Of a stretch of DNA of 64,000 bases, positions 63,446 to 64,000 are shown piece by piece. The stretch is from Paragonimus skrjabini miyazakii. Taxonomy: Eukaryota; Platyhelminthes; Trematoda; Plagiorchiida; Troglotrematidae. The notes under the pieces are model-generated. The model saw only the letters and a program-made list of their open reading frames with translations, ran no database searches and had not been told where the DNA came from. Location of the stretch: the NCBI GenBank assembly GCA_014338405.1, contig JTDE01000263.1, positions 144,806 to 208,805 of the forward strand, written 5' to 3'. The first letter of the stretch is position 1; each line of letters starts with the position of its first letter. Made by a program: the position numbers and the translations under genes.

Positions 63446-64000
63446 CTGTAATTAAAAGATCAAAAATGCTTTTTTGTACAGGTTGTAAATTGTCATCGAC
63501 TGTCGTTGTCTCTTACATGAACAGTTTTATTTAGCGCAATTGCCTCAGTTGCATGTTATGATTATTGTTAATTAGTTTTGACTAGGTCTAATCTAAAATA
63601 GACAAAAGAGGTTTTGCAGTTGTCTTTTCAGTCTTTATCGGAAGCAATCGTTGTGGTGAGTGCCAGATTTCGGTATATCCGAAAAGAGGGTTTACTGACT
63701 ATAAGTACGGTCCCTGGTAGAACGCCGACCAAAAGTTTCGCAAACTTTTCAGTAATAATATGTTTTACTTCGCTGATAGTACTGGTCTTTCTTTACGCTA
63801 CACAGAGGATTAACACTGAAAAGAATGACTAAAACTTGATCGGTTTTATTTCATAATTGTTTCGGCAGTTTGGATCCACATATTTCGGGCTGATAGGAAG
63901 GGGGATGACGACAGTTTGGCGTTGTTTTTGCCCTACTTGCTTACCAGATTTTATAATTGTGCAATAAAGAAGTCTGTCCATCACAGGTCTATGTGAGGCG
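63446..64000. other. Intron upstream of exon 1 in window
   Basis: The intron must hold or precede the exon with the first half of Ig1, which would need to end in phase 0. No such Ig half was seen before the window edge. Confidence 0.5.

Noticed and set aside
1..64000. CRISPR arrays, bacterial operons, rRNA genes or intact tRNA genes
   Set aside because: The window is eukaryotic intronic DNA; the tRNA-like boxes occur only in repeated SINE contexts without a complete cloverleaf.

Overview
The window looks like part of a parasitic flatworm genome, most likely a digenean trematode. The reasons are AT-leaning sequence, kilobase-scale introns, several copies of Penelope-like retroelement (PLE) GIY-YIG endonuclease sequence, tRNA-derived SINE-like repeats, and a very large immunoglobulin-repeat gene. 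No species can be named from the sequence alone.

Nearly the whole window is the inside of one minus-strand gene. I could join 22 exons (63445 down to 275). Splice sites, codon phases and Ig-fold logic agree at every joint that can be seen. They encode about 1260 residues: the second half of one Ig domain, twelve further Ig domains, and the first half of a fourteenth. The gene runs off both ends, so no start, signal peptide, von Willebrand A, EGF or stop region is visible. The I-set Ig repeats, PP(x)I-type linkers, phase-1 introns between domains, about two exons per domain and many N-glycosylation sequons fit hemicentin best. A 291-base run of N hides the end of exon 8.

A second, intact-looking protein gene lies inside the 6.9-kb intron between exons 20 and 21, on the same strand (4122-3400). 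It is a single-exon gene for a secreted, cysteine-free protein with an aromatic/His/Gly-rich tail. It has a TATA-like box upstream and an AATAAA downstream. I do not recognise its family, and it is the best candidate here for something undescribed.

The other introns hold decayed mobile elements: six PLE fragments, three copies of a 529-bp solo LTR (one with a perfect 4-bp target duplication, one with an internal duplication), one broken LINE on the plus strand (42.1-43.5 kb), about a dozen tRNA-derived SINE copies, and a hammerhead-ribozyme-like motif at 39.0 kb that may mark a PLE terminal repeat. Long stretches between these show nothing recognisable. All domain, family and element assignments come from reading motifs by eye; no searches were run.
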